Of a stretch of 64,000 nucleotides of DNA, positions 6,998 to 17,726 are shown piece by piece; the first letter of the stretch is position 1, and each line of letters opens with the position of its first letter. The notes under the pieces are model-generated. The model was not told the origin of the DNA and ran no database searches. It saw nothing but the letters and a program-made list of their open reading frames with translations. Location: positions 310,001 through 374,000 of the forward strand of contig NZ_CP032347.1 of assembly GCF_005222205.1 (NCBI RefSeq). The letters are read 5' to 3'. Made by a program: the position numbers and the translations under genes. This stretch comes from Azospirillum brasilense. Lineage in GTDB: Bacteria > Pseudomonadota > Alphaproteobacteria > Azospirillales > Azospirillaceae.

Positions 6998-8764
6998 TCA
7001 GCCGATCCGGAAGGCAAGATAGCTGTCGGTGCCCACCTGTCCGGGCATGGCGAGCAACCCGCCGGGGGTCTTTCCGCTGAAGGTCAGGCTGAGGTCGGCG
7101 CCGCCATTGCCGTCCAGGTCGATTCGCGCGGTGGCCCCCTGATAGCCGGCGGCGCCCGCCAGATCCTCCCAGGTCAGTTTGGAAAGGGTGTCCGTCCAGC
7201 CCCAGGCGACCGCCCATTCCGCCGGTTGCAGGTCGGTGATGGTGGACCACGTGACGCCTTCGCCCCGACCATCGACGTTGAAGGTGTCCGTGCCGGCCCC
7301 GCCGGTCAGGAAGTTGGAGCCCGTGCCGCCGTCCAGCACGTCGTCTCCGCCTCCGCCCTGCGCGGCGTCGTTCCCGCCGAGCAGATTCATGAAATCGCCC
7401 TGGCCGCTGCCGACGACCGCCTCTCCCGCGGCCGTTCCCAGGAACTGGTTTTTCAGGCCGGCGACCGGGCCGGAATAGGGGGCCATCCGCACCTCGTAGC
7501 TCATGGCGCCATCCTGAACGATGGCGCGTTCGTCCGGCGCGGCGCGGGGCAGGGCGGCCGCGGCCTCCTGCCGGGTGACCGTGCGGTCGGCAAAGACCAG
7601 CCGTTCGATGCCGCGCAGCCGGTCGGTGCCGCCGGCCCCGGTGACCGTCAGGTCCGCTCCGCCTCCCAACGGATCGACGGTCACGAAGACGTTGGCGGAG
7701 GGGAAGTCGTACAGCGCCGTGTCGTCTCCGGGTCCGCCGTCGAGAAGATCGTTGCCCGCGCCGCCGGCCAGCGTGTCGTCTCCGGCGGCGCCCATCAGCG
7801 TGTCGGCGAAGGCCGAGCCGGTCACCCGGTCGCCGGCCGGCCCCCCGATGACGGTCTCGATGCGGGTGCCGTAGCCGACGAAGAACTGGTTCTGGGCCAG
7901 GATCGACGGCGCCTGCGCGGAAAACCATCCCCAGCCGCCCGTCAGGTCGATGGTGACGGGAACATCCGACCCCGCCGCGGACAGGGTATCGTTGCCGCCG
8001 CCATCCCAGAGGTAGCGCCCCGGCGCGCCCGGCGTCAGGAGATACAGGTCGTCGCCGGCGCGCACGGTGGGGTTGGGGCCATAGAGGCGCTGGATCGCGG
8101 CGACGTCGTAGACGCCCAGCCCGCCGGGCCAGACGCCGTAATAGGACATGACCGTGTTGGTCCGGTTGTCCTCGGCCGGCGGCAGAAAGGGCGGGGTGCC
8201 GCCGCCCGTGCCGTTGTAGTCGCCGGGATGCTTCAGGCCCAGCGCGTGGCCGATCTCATGCACATAGGTCCGGTATCCGGCCGATTCGGGGTCGAGGTAG
8301 ATGTAGGAGCCCGCCGGGTTGGGGTAGTAGGCCATGCCGGAGGCGCCGAAGGCGTCCAACTGGCTCATATGGAATTGCAGGTTGGCGGTCATCGGCGCCG
8401 TCGTTTCCACGAAGGCGAGGTTGGCGACGGCGCTCCACTCCCCCATCGCCTGCAACGCCATGGCCTTCTGGCTGTCGTTGAGGGGACGGAAGCCGGGCAC
8501 GTAGCGGATGCCGGCATCCACGACCCAGCCGTAGGTCAGGCTGTAGGGCGCCGTCGCGGCACCGTCCGGCGGCACGCCCCAGCGGCGCCCGCTGTCGAAG
8601 GCCCGGACGAACAGCGGGTCGCCGACGCCGCCCGTCGTCCGGCCGGCGGTCTCCATCGCCGGGCCTGAAACGTCATCAAAGCCGGAAGCGTCATCGGGGG
8701 GTGATCGATCATCGCCGATTCCGTCTCCGTTTCCGCCATTGCCGGGAATCCGAAACTCACTCAT
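6998..8764 (-). CDS. Serralysin-type M10 zinc metalloprotease with RTX repeats
   Basis: A 588-residue secreted protease. The catalytic domain carries the metzincin zinc site 'HEIGHALGLKHP' (His169, Glu170, His173, His179) and the Met-turn 'TVMSYYG'. Behind it are hemolysin-type calcium-binding repeats ('GDDTLAGGAGNDLLDGGPGDD' about residue 350, a second set 'GGGGDDVLDGGTGSNFLTGG' about 480) and an M10 C-terminal-like region. There is no N-terminal signal peptide, which fits type I secretion through a C-terminal signal. The start at 8764 ('MSEFRIPGNG') has a GGAG site about 13 bases upstream. No transporter genes are adjacent; the ABC/HlyD pair at 51.7-54.8 kb could serve it. Confidence 0.88.
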   Translation of the reverse strand: MSEFRIPGNGGNGDGIGDDRSPPDDASGFDDVSGPAMETAGRTTGGVGDPLFVRAFDSGRRWGVPPDGAATAPYSLTYGWVVDAGIRYVPGFRPLNDSQKAMALQAMGEWSAVANLAFVETTAPMTANLQFHMSQLDAFGASGMAYYPNPAGSYIYLDPESAGYRTYVHEIGHALGLKHPGDYNGTGGGTPPFLPPAEDNRTNTVMSYYGVWPGGLGVYDVAAIQRLYGPNPTVRAGDDLYLLTPGAPGRYLWDGGGNDTLSAAGSDVPVTIDLTGGWGWFSAQAPSILAQNQFFVGYGTRIETVIGGPAGDRVTGSAFADTLMGAAGDDTLAGGAGNDLLDGGPGDDTALYDFPSANVFVTVDPLGGGADLTVTGAGGTDRLRGIERLVFADRTVTRQEAAAALPRAAPDERAIVQDGAMSYEVRMAPYSGPVAGLKNQFLGTAAGEAVVGSGQGDFMNLLGGNDAAQGGGGDDVLDGGTGSNFLTGGAGTDTFNVDGRGEGVTWSTITDLQPAEWAVAWGWTDTLSKLTWEDLAGAAGYQGATARIDLDGNGGADLSLTFSGKTPGGLLAMPGQVGTDSYLAFRIG

Positions 8765-9238
8765 GTCCGCAAGCTCCGTCGGGGTGGACCGGTGTTTCGC
8801 TAAATTCGTTCCGAATTCCAATGATGTTTGGCGAAAACGATCGGCGCTCGTCTTTCAATCAAACAGTATTTATGACAAGGCGTTTGTCCGTCTTCAATGG
8901 ATCAGATGGTGTCATCAACATTGTATGATGGAAAATTTTCAACGGGTTTTCAGTGTCTTGTGGAGGTTCCGGGAAAATCCTTCCGCGCACTCGCGGGCCG
9001 GCGGCGATGCCGGGTTATACGCTGAGGATGACTGGCGGGATTGCCAGAATGGGCAAAAATTCAGTCGCCGCAAGTGAAACGTACGAACCGGCCCCCATCC
9101 GTCATGACGAGTTCAAAATAAAATCGTTAAAGAATATTAAGGCGCAATCCTGTCACAGCATAGGCGAGGATTCGCGGATTGACAGGATGGAGAGATTCCG
9201 CAACCGTTGCCGCAGAACAACAACGGGGGAGAAAAAGA
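8765..9238. other. Intergenic region of low GC between protease and rlpA
   Basis: About 470 bases with no convincing gene, visibly richer in A and T than its surroundings (for example 8820-8960 and 9050-9140). It should hold the promoters for the leftward protease gene and the rightward rlpA gene. Short open frames here have no ribosome sites or recognisable products. I did not find a clear operator. Confidence 0.6.
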
Positions 9239-9844
9239 GTGCGGTATGGCTGTGTTGCGCTCGCCATCTGTGCTGTTTCTGTTGGAGCTTGCTCGACCAG
9301 TGCACAGATCGCCACCGTCCCGCCAATGCCGCAGGACATCGAGTTCGAGGAAACATCCGCGCCGGTCGTTCCGGACATCGAACCGGTTTATGTTCATAAG
9401 GGGAAGGCGTCCTATTACGCCGATTTCTTCCATGGCCGGACCACCGCGTCGGGGGAGCGCTTCAGCCAGAACCGGCTGACCGCCGCGTCCCGCCGGCTTC
9501 CCCTGGGCAGCCGGGTGACCGTGACCAACGCCGACAACGGGCGCAGCGTCGAGGTCGTGATCAACGACCGCGGCCCCTATGTGAAGGGCCGGGTGATCGA
9601 CCTGTCCCGGAAGGCCGCCACCGAATTGGGCATGATCGAAGACGGCGTGGTGAACGTCCGCGTCGAAGCCCGGCCCTCCGACCAGCCGAACCGCTCTCTG
9701 CGGCAGCGGCTGGAGCAGATGGTCGCCGCGCTCTATCCCGATCGCAAGCCCGTGACCGAACCGCCCGTGACCGTCGCCGAGCGTCCCGAACCGGATTTGG
9801 ACAACACGAACCTTGGCGGCACGGATTTGGGCGCCGCCGACTAG
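9239..9844 (+). CDS. rlpA: Septal ring lytic transglycosylase RlpA family lipoprotein
   Basis: A 201-residue lipoprotein with a double-psi beta-barrel, expected to cleave naked (peptide-stripped) peptidoglycan at division or remodelling sites. The GTG at 9239 is preferred because GGGGGAG lies just upstream and the product then opens with a lipoprotein signal ending 'SVGAC'. The catalytic barrel has 'GKASYYADFFHGRTTASGE', 'LPLGSRVTVTNADNGRSV' and 'VVINDRGPYVKGRVIDLS', including the family Asp and His-region residues. No SPOR domain follows, so it is the short form. The C-terminal tail is acidic and low in complexity. Confidence 0.88.
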   Translation: MRYGCVALAICAVSVGACSTSAQIATVPPMPQDIEFEETSAPVVPDIEPVYVHKGKASYYADFFHGRTTASGERFSQNRLTAASRRLPLGSRVTVTNADNGRSVEVVINDRGPYVKGRVIDLSRKAATELGMIEDGVVNVRVEARPSDQPNRSLRQRLEQMVAALYPDRKPVTEPPVTVAERPEPDLDNTNLGGTDLGAAD

Positions 9845-9981
9845 CGGGACCGCGCCCCGTCCGACGCTTCCCACCCAAACGCACGACGCGCAGGCTTCCG
9901 CACAACGGGCATGGCGCCGGGAAGGCCGCCGATGCACCCCCGCGGGTGACGGAGCCGTGCGCGCAGAGGAGATTCCAACTC

Positions 9982-10395
9982 ATGCTGAAGCTCGTGATCC
10001 GCGACACCCATCACGCCGCCGGCCTGTTCCTGGAGCAGGTGGACAATGTCCGCCAGCTCATCGCCGAGTTGAAGGCGCTGAAGCGCGTTCCGTCCGCCTC
10101 GCTCTATCTGGAAGGGCTGGCCGAGCGCTGCCTGCGGCGCGGCTGGACGGTGATCCCCGCCGATCCGCTGATCCGCGGCTGCACGTCGCGCACCCACATC
10201 GTCGAGCTGCACCTCGACCCCAACCAGCCGGGCGCGCCCTTCGTCGGCATCTACGAGCCGGGGGAGGACGGCACCCCCTGCCGCCGCCTGCACGATTCCC
10301 TGGAGGGGCTGGCGAGCCGCCTGCGCCTGCCGCCCACCAACAACACCGGCACCATGCCTGCAACGGTGCAGCAGCCCTCCGCGCTGGCCGCATAA
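9982..10395 (+). CDS. Conserved hypothetical protein
   Basis: A 137-residue soluble protein starting 'MLKLVIRDTHHAAGLFLEQV' with an AGAGGAGA ribosome site nine bases upstream. Alternating helix and strand patterns and cysteines in 'CLRRGW', 'RGCTSRTH' and 'TPCRRLH' are visible, with no motif I recognise. It stands alone between rlpA and the LytS-like kinase, on the same strand. Confidence 0.6.
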   Translation: MLKLVIRDTHHAAGLFLEQVDNVRQLIAELKALKRVPSASLYLEGLAERCLRRGWTVIPADPLIRGCTSRTHIVELHLDPNQPGAPFVGIYEPGEDGTPCRRLHDSLEGLASRLRLPPTNNTGTMPATVQQPSALAA

Positions 10396-10516
10396 AGCCA
10401 TCGCAGCGGCGCGGGGGTTCCGGCCGCATCCATTGATTGGAATCATACCGCGGCAGGACGGGCGGGGGTAGCCTGCGGGCCGGCAATCCCGCCGCCCGCT
10501 GCCCGTGCCCGCCCCC

Positions 10517-12222
<1,706 letters not shown>

Positions 12223-12226
<4 letters not shown>

Positions 12227-12942
12227 TGACCGTCCTGATCGTGGACGACGAGCCGCTGGCCCGCGAGGAGCTGCGGCGCCTCCTGGAGGAGTTCCCCGAC
12301 CTCCAGGTCGTCGGGGAATGCGCCAACGCCATCGAGGCCATCGGCGCCATCAACCGCCAGCCGCCCGACGTGGTCTTCCTCGACATCCAGATGCCGCGGG
12401 TCAGCGGGCTGGAAATGCTGAGCATGCTCGACCCGGAGCGGATGCCCCGCATCGTCTTTCTGACCGCCCACGACGAGTACGCCGTCCAGGCCTTCGAGGA
12501 GCACGCCTTCGACTATCTGCTGAAGCCGGCGGACCCGGCCCGGCTGGCGAAGACGCTGCAACGGCTGCGCCGCGAGCGGGCGCCGCAGGACCTCGCCGTT
12601 CTGAAGGACGCCGCCCCGCTGCGGCTGATCCCCTGCACCGGCCACAACCGCATCTCCCTGCTGAAGCTGGACGAGGTGGAATGCGTGGCCTCCAAGGCGA
12701 GCGGCGTCTTCGTCGTCGGTGCCGACGGCGAGGAACGCTTCACCGAGCTGACCCTGCTGACCTTGCAGGAGCGCACCCCGCTGGTGCGCTGCCACCGGCA
12801 ATATCTGGTCAACCCCGACCGCATCCGGGAAATCCGCCTGATCGACAACGGTCTGGCGGAAATCCAGACGCTGGGCGGCCAGAGCATCCCGGTCAGCCGC
12901 CGCTTCCTCGGCCCGCTGAAGGAACGGCTGGGCATCGGTTGA
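12223..12942 (+). CDS. LytTR-type response regulator (BtsR/LytR-like)
   Basis: A 239-residue regulator: receiver domain ('VLIVDDEPLAREEL', phospho-acceptor Asp54 in 'VVFLDIQMPRVSG', conserved Lys in 'LLKPADP') and a C-terminal LytTR DNA-binding domain ('IPCTGHNRISLLKLDEVECVAS', 'CHRQYLVNPDRIREIRL', 'PVSRRFLGPLKERLG'). The ATGA overlap with the kinase couples their translation. The likely target is the CstA-family gene that starts about 160 bases downstream, by analogy with BtsR and btsT. Confidence 0.9.
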
Positions 12943-12946
12943 TTTT

Positions 12947-12969
12947 CCCTCTCCCGCCCCGGGAGAGGG
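12947..12969. repeat. GC-rich palindromic repeat element (copy A)
   Basis: A perfect inverted repeat with arms CCCTCTCCCG and CGGGAGAGGG and a three-base loop, five bases after the response-regulator stop codon. Further C- and G-rich runs follow up to about 13045. It belongs to the same family as the elements at 16411, 29155, 41647, 58099 and 63483. It may partly end transcription before the transporter gene. Confidence 0.75.
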
Positions 12970-13100
12970 GAAGACAGCCTCCACCGCTCACCCCCGCTTT
13001 CCGACCGCTCGCCACGCCATGGCGCCGCTCCGGGGAGGGCACCACACGAAGGGTGAAACCCGGCCTACCGTGACGGCAGTTCCTTCCAAGGAGAGCTGTC

Positions 13101-14912
13101 ATGGATCACGCCCTAACATTTGTGATCGCGACACTCTGCATCCTCGCCCTCTGCTACCGCTTCTACGGCGTGTTCTTTGTGCGCAAGGTGCTCCGTGCCG
13201 ATGATTCCGAGGTGACGCCGTCCCACATCCTGGCCGACGGGCGAAACTATGTTCCCACCAAGAAGTGGGTGAACGCCGGCCAGCATTTCGCGGCGATCGC
13301 CGCCGCCGGCCCGCTGGTCGGCCCCGTGCTGGCCGCGCAGTTCGGCTATCTGCCGAGCTTCCTGTGGCTGCTGATCGGCTGCGTCATCGGCGGCGCGGTG
13401 CACGACACGGTCGTGCTGTTCGCCTCGATGAAGCACAAGGGCCAGTCCCTGTCGGAGGTTGCCAAGGCCGAACTCGGCCCGGTCGCCGGCTGGTGCACCG
13501 GTCTGGCGATGCTGTTCATCATCACCATCACCATGGCCGGCCTGTCGATGGTCGTCGTCCATGCGCTGGAACGCAACGCCTGGGGCGCCTTCGCGGTCTT
13601 CATGACGATCCCGATCGCCGTCGCGCTCGGCCTCTACGAGAAGATCACCGGCTCGTCCAAGGGCGCCACGCAGGTCGGCATCGCCGCCATCGCCGCCTCC
13701 GTCTTCGCCGGCCCCTACATCCAGGGCACGGTGCTGGGCAGCTGGCTGACGCTGCACGCTGAGACGGTCGCGCTGATCCTGCCGATCTACGCCTTCTTCG
13801 CCACGGCGCTGCCGGTGTGGATGCTGCTGACCCCGCGCGGCTACCTGTCGAGCTTCATGAAGATCGGCGTGTTCGGCGCGCTCGTCGTCGGCGTCGTTTT
13901 CATCAATCCGGAAATCCGCTTCCCCGCGCTCACCGACTTCATCCATGGCGGCGGCCCGGTGCTGGCCGGCCCGGTGTGGCCGTTCATCTCGATCACCATC
14001 GCCTGCGGCGCCATCTCCGGCTTCCACGCCTTCATCGGCTCGGGCACCACGCCGAAGCTGATCGACAAATGGAGCGACATCCGCACCGTGGCCTTCGGCG
14101 GCATGCTGGCGGAATGCGTGGTCGGCGTCATGGCGCTGATCGCCGCCACCTCCCTGCACCCGGCCGACTATTTCGCCATCAACTCCTCGCCCGCCGCCTT
14201 CCAGGCCCTGAACATGCAGGTTGTCGATCTGCCGCGGCTCAGCCAGGAAATCGGCCTCGACCTCTACGGCCGCACCGGCGGCGCGGTGACGCTCGCGGTC
14301 GGCATGACGGAAATCTTCACCCGCATCCCGTGGTTCGGCACGCTGGCCTCCTACTTCTTCCAGTTCGTCGTGATGTTCGAGGCGGTCTTCATCCTGACCG
14401 CGGTGGACAGCGGCACCCGCGTGGCCCGCTACCTGATCCAGGACCTGGGCGGCGACCTCTATGCCCCGCTGAAGCGTCTCGACTGGGTGCCCGGTTCGAT
14501 CGCCGCGAGCGTGCTGGCCTGCGTGGCCTGGGGTTACCTGCTGACGTCGGGCGACATCAACTCGGTGTGGGCGCTGTTCGGGGTGTCGAACCAGCTCATG
14601 GCCTCGGTCGGCCTGATCATCGGCGCCACGATCATCCTGCGCCTAGGCCAGAAACGGGTCTACATGCTGACCTGCCTCGTCCCGCTGGCCTACCTGTTCG
14701 TGACGGTGAACTACGCCGGCTACTGGATGATCACCAACGTCTATCTGAACCCGCTGGCCAAGGGCTACAACGTCTTCAACGCCGGCATCTCGATCATCAT
14801 GCTGTCGCTCGGCTTCGTGATCCTGATCGCCGCCCTCAAGAAGTGGAAGGAACTCCTGCGCATCCGCAAGGACACCCTGCCTGAGACGCTGATCGCCACC
14901 CCGGCGGAATAG
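13101..14912 (+). CDS. cstA: CstA family transporter, probably pyruvate importer
   Basis: A 603-residue multispanning membrane protein of the carbon-starvation CstA family (about 16 helices). Family blocks are 'YVPTKKWVNAGQHFAAIAAAGPLVGPVLAAQFGYLP', which runs near the N-terminus, 'HDTVVLFASMKHKGQSL', 'FHAFIGSGTTPKLIDKWSD', 'FEAVFILTAVDSGTRVARYLIQ' and 'LFGVSNQLMASVGL'. A strong AAGGAGAG site precedes the ATG. CstA and BtsT of E. coli import peptides and/or pyruvate. The adjacent BtsSR-like pair points to pyruvate here, though this is inference. Confidence 0.88.
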   Translation: MDHALTFVIATLCILALCYRFYGVFFVRKVLRADDSEVTPSHILADGRNYVPTKKWVNAGQHFAAIAAAGPLVGPVLAAQFGYLPSFLWLLIGCVIGGAVHDTVVLFASMKHKGQSLSEVAKAELGPVAGWCTGLAMLFIITITMAGLSMVVVHALERNAWGAFAVFMTIPIAVALGLYEKITGSSKGATQVGIAAIAASVFAGPYIQGTVLGSWLTLHAETVALILPIYAFFATALPVWMLLTPRGYLSSFMKIGVFGALVVGVVFINPEIRFPALTDFIHGGGPVLAGPVWPFISITIACGAISGFHAFIGSGTTPKLIDKWSDIRTVAFGGMLAECVVGVMALIAATSLHPADYFAINSSPAAFQALNMQVVDLPRLSQEIGLDLYGRTGGAVTLAVGMTEIFTRIPWFGTLASYFFQFVVMFEAVFILTAVDSGTRVARYLIQDLGGDLYAPLKRLDWVPGSIAASVLACVAWGYLLTSGDINSVWALFGVSNQLMASVGLIIGATIILRLGQKRVYMLTCLVPLAYLFVTVNYAGYWMITNVYLNPLAKGYNVFNAGISIIMLSLGFVILIAALKKWKELLRIRKDTLPETLIATPAE

Positions 14913-14958
14913 CCGGACACCGGGCAAGCCGCCCGGAGACGATCAAGCGCTCAACCGG

Positions 14959-15000
14959 AAGAGGTATCGCTGCTCCCCCAGCGGTACCTCTTCTGCATTT
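14959..15000 (+). terminator. Stem-loop terminator after cstA
   Basis: A 14-base stem (14959-14972 with 14979-14992, one G-T pair) around the loop CTCCCC, followed by a T-rich stretch. It starts 46 bases after the cstA stop codon and fits an intrinsic terminator, although the T run is interrupted. Confidence 0.7.
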
Positions 15001-15128
15001 CTGTGGAATGGCTGGGACGCCACCGAATCCGCGAATTACAAGGGTTGATTCGCCATCCGGCGGGTGCCATCCAAGGGCCGGCGCCGTGGCCTCCGGGCTG
15101 CGGCGCCGGTTTTTCATGAAAGGAACGG

Positions 15129-16394
15129 GTGGTCGGACACATGCCGCAGGTTGCACGGTCGGTACTTTCGCTCCTGCTCGGGGTCGCTTTCCTGATGCTG
15201 GGCAACGGCGCGCTCAGCACGCTCATCGGCCTGCGGCTGGCCGGCACGGAATCCGGAGCGGTCGCGGTGGGCCTGATCACCGCCGCCTTTTACACCGGGC
15301 TGACCGGCGGCTCCCTGTTCGCCCACCGCGTCATCACGCGGGTCGGTCACATCCGCGCCTTCGCCGCCTTCGCCTCCGTCCTGTCGGCGGCGGCGCTGTC
15401 GCACGCCCTGTTCGCCTCGGTGCCGCTGTGGACCTTGCTGCGGCTGGCCGAGGGCTTCTGCATGGCCGGCCTCTACATCTGCATCGAGAGCTGGCTGAAC
15501 GGCACCGCCAACAACGAGACGCGCGGGCAGATCCTGTCGCTCTACATGGTCACGCTCTACGCCGCCTCGGCGGTGGGTCAGCAGTTGCTGCAGCTGGACG
15601 ATGCGGCGGGCGTGCGCATCTTCATGCTGATCGCCATTCTGCTGACGCTCGCCCTGGTGCCGGTGGCCCTGACGCGGACCACGCCGCCGACCCTGCCCAA
15701 CGTCGAATCCTACGGCCTGCGGCGGCTGTACGAGGCGTCGCCGCTGGGCGTCGTCGGCGTCTTCATCAGCGGGACGGTGACCGGCTCCATCTACGGCCTC
15801 GCCCCGGTGTTCGGCGCGGCGTCCGGCTTCGGCGTGTCGGGGACGGCGCTGTTCATGACGACCCTGATCCTGGGCGGCGTGGCGCTGCAATGGCCGCTCG
15901 GGCGGCTGTCGGACCGCTTCGACCGGCGCGCCGTCATCATCGTTCTGTCGGCGGCGCTGGCGCTGGTCAGCGTCGGCATGATCCTGGCGGACGGCAGCGG
16001 GCGGCAGGAGACGCTGCTGCTGGTGGCGCCGTTCTTCGGCGGTCTGGCCTTCACGCTCTACCCGGTCTGCGCCGCCCACACCAACGACCATGCCGGGCCG
16101 GACAATGTGGTGTCGGTCAGCGGCGGCCTGATCCTCGCCAACTCGGTGGGGGCGATCATCGGCCCGCCGCTGGCCTCGGCCGCCATGGGCTTCGCGGGAC
16201 CGGAGGCGCTGTTCGGCTTCATCGCGGCCGGGGCGGGCTCGGCGACGCTCTACGGCCTGTGGCGCACGCGGATGCGCCCGCCGCCGCCCGCCGAGGCGCA
16301 GGCGAGCTTCCGCCCGCTGCCCCAGACGACGCCGACCGTCACCCCGCTCGACCCGCTGGGTCCGCCCCGGCCGGAGTTGGCGGCGGGGGATTGA
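15129..16394 (+). CDS. MFS transporter, YcaD-like
   Basis: A 421-residue 12-helix major facilitator protein. 'GLITAAFYTGLTGGSLFAHRVITRVGHIR' lies near the first cytoplasmic loop, 'CIESWLNGTANNETRGQILSLYMV' in the central helices, and a second-half motif 'LGRLSDRFDRRAVI' in the loop between helices 8 and 9. The ESWLNG...RGQILS block is typical of YcaD-like MFS proteins, whose substrates are unknown. I prefer the GTG at 15129 because AGGA lies just upstream; an ATG at 15141 would be four residues shorter. The tail after about residue 380 is cytoplasmic and proline-rich. Confidence 0.82.
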   Translation: MVGHMPQVARSVLSLLLGVAFLMLGNGALSTLIGLRLAGTESGAVAVGLITAAFYTGLTGGSLFAHRVITRVGHIRAFAAFASVLSAAALSHALFASVPLWTLLRLAEGFCMAGLYICIESWLNGTANNETRGQILSLYMVTLYAASAVGQQLLQLDDAAGVRIFMLIAILLTLALVPVALTRTTPPTLPNVESYGLRRLYEASPLGVVGVFISGTVTGSIYGLAPVFGAASGFGVSGTALFMTTLILGGVALQWPLGRLSDRFDRRAVIIVLSAALALVSVGMILADGSGRQETLLLVAPFFGGLAFTLYPVCAAHTNDHAGPDNVVSVSGGLILANSVGAIIGPPLASAAMGFAGPEALFGFIAAGAGSATLYGLWRTRMRPPPPAEAQASFRPLPQTTPTVTPLDPLGPPRPELAAGD

Positions 16395-16410
16395 GGGGGG
16401 CGGTGTGACG

Positions 16411-16543
16411 CCCTCTCCCCCCTGGGGAGAGGGTTTGGGTGAGGGGGATTTACGCCCGACAGGGCGGAGGATAACCTCCACTGCTCAAAGTGGATCGCCT
16501 TCGGCGCCCCCTCATCCTGACCTTCTCCCCAGGGGGGAGAAGG
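16411..16543. repeat. Paired GC-rich palindromic repeats (copy B)
   Basis: Two palindromes, 16411-16433 (arms CCCTCTCCCC / GGGGAGAGGG) and 16521-16543 (arms CCTTCTCCCC / GGGGAGAAGG), lie about 90 bases apart in inverted arrangement between the convergent MFS and M42 genes. Between them is another short dyad around 16475-16492. The layout is that of bacterial interspersed mosaic elements and may serve as a two-way terminator. Confidence 0.75.
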
Positions 16544-16550
16544 AATGAGG

Positions 16551-17711
16551 TCACTCCTCGACTTTTGCCGGTGCGGTGGGCTGCCAGGGGAAGGCGCCCA
16601 TCGGGCCCATGCCGACGCGGTCGCGGGGGATCGCCACGTCGCTCTGCATGTAGAGCGCGATCAACTCGGCCAGCGAGCGCAGCGAGTCCGCGTGGATGCG
16701 CTCGTAGCCGTGGGAGCTGTCGATGCCGAAGCAGACCAGCGCCGTGCGGATGTCGTTGCCGGCCTCGATGGCGGCGGCGCTGTCGCAGCGGTAATAGCGG
16801 AAGACGTCGCGCTGGTGCTCGATATTGTGCTGCTGGCACAGCTTCAGAAGCTTGTGCGTCAGGTGATAGTCGAAGGGGCCGGTGCTGTCGGCCATGGCGA
16901 CGGTCACGCCGAATTCGCGGCTGTTCTGGCCCATGGCGGTGGTGCCGTTGTCGATGGTCACCATCTCCGCCACGTCCTTGTGCAGGACCGACGAGGCGCC
17001 GGAGCCGACCTCCTCGGAGATGGTCAGCAGCAGGTGGCAGTCCACCGGCAGCGGCAGCTTGGCGTCCAGCACAGCCTTGGCGGCGGCGAAGATCACCGCC
17101 ACCCCGGCCTTGTCGTCGAGATGGCGGGAGTTGATGAAGCCGCTGGCGTCGAACTCCGCCTGGGGGTCGATGGCCACGAAGTCGCCGACGTTGAAGCCGT
17201 GAACCTGCAATTCCGCCAGGGTTTCGCAGCGGGCGTCCACCCGGATCTCCAGGTTGGTCCAGGCCACCGGCTGGGTGTCGATCTCCTCGTTGAAGGTGTG
17301 GCCGGACGCCTTCAGCGGCAGGATGGTGCCGCGGTAGCTTCCCTTGTCGGTGAAGACGGTGCAGCGCGCCCCCTCGGCGAAGCGCGCCGACCAGGTGCCG
17401 ATGGGCACCACCTCCAGCCGGCCGTTGGCCTTCAGCATCTTCACCTGGGCGCCCAGCGTGTCGAGATGGGCGACCACGGCGCGGTCGGGGCTGTATTGCC
17501 GCCCCGCCAGATCGGCGCGGATGGCGCCGCGCCGGGTCAGTTCGAAGGGGATGCCCAGTCGGTGCAGCTCGTCGCCGCAGAAATGCACGATCTGGTCGGT
17601 GTATCCGGTCGGGCTCGGGATCTCCAGCAGGCGGCGGAGAAGGCCCGTCAGATAGTCCATGTCGATGACCGGCCGGACAATTCCGGCCCGCGTCAAGGTT
17701 GCCTGCTCCAT
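16551..17711 (-). CDS. M42-family hydrolase of the NAGGN osmolyte trio
   Basis: A 386-residue metallopeptidase-like enzyme of the M42 type that accompanies N-acetylglutaminylglutamine amide synthesis genes. Metal-binding blocks are visible: 'AHLDT' (His82, Asp84), 'RHLDDKAG' and 'SEEVGSGAS', plus 'IDSSHGYERIH' near the end. An AGGAGGT site precedes the ATG at 17711. It follows ngg by 15 bases and closes the operon. It may degrade or remodel the dipeptide when osmotic stress ends; that role is inferred. The family always travels with the other two genes. Confidence 0.88.
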   Translation of the reverse strand: MEQATLTRAGIVRPVIDMDYLTGLLRRLLEIPSPTGYTDQIVHFCGDELHRLGIPFELTRRGAIRADLAGRQYSPDRAVVAHLDTLGAQVKMLKANGRLEVVPIGTWSARFAEGARCTVFTDKGSYRGTILPLKASGHTFNEEIDTQPVAWTNLEIRVDARCETLAELQVHGFNVGDFVAIDPQAEFDASGFINSRHLDDKAGVAVIFAAAKAVLDAKLPLPVDCHLLLTISEEVGSGASSVLHKDVAEMVTIDNGTTAMGQNSREFGVTVAMADSTGPFDYHLTHKLLKLCQQHNIEHQRDVFRYYRCDSAAAIEAGNDIRTALVCFGIDSSHGYERIHADSLRSLAELIALYMQSDVAIPRDRVGMGPMGAFPWQPTAPAKVEE

Positions 17712-17726
17712 ACCACCTCCTGAACG

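Noticed and set aside
6284..8668. Long plus-strand open frame antisense to the serralysin gene
   Set aside because: No recognisable domain or ribosome site; the opposite strand carries the zinc-binding and RTX motifs.
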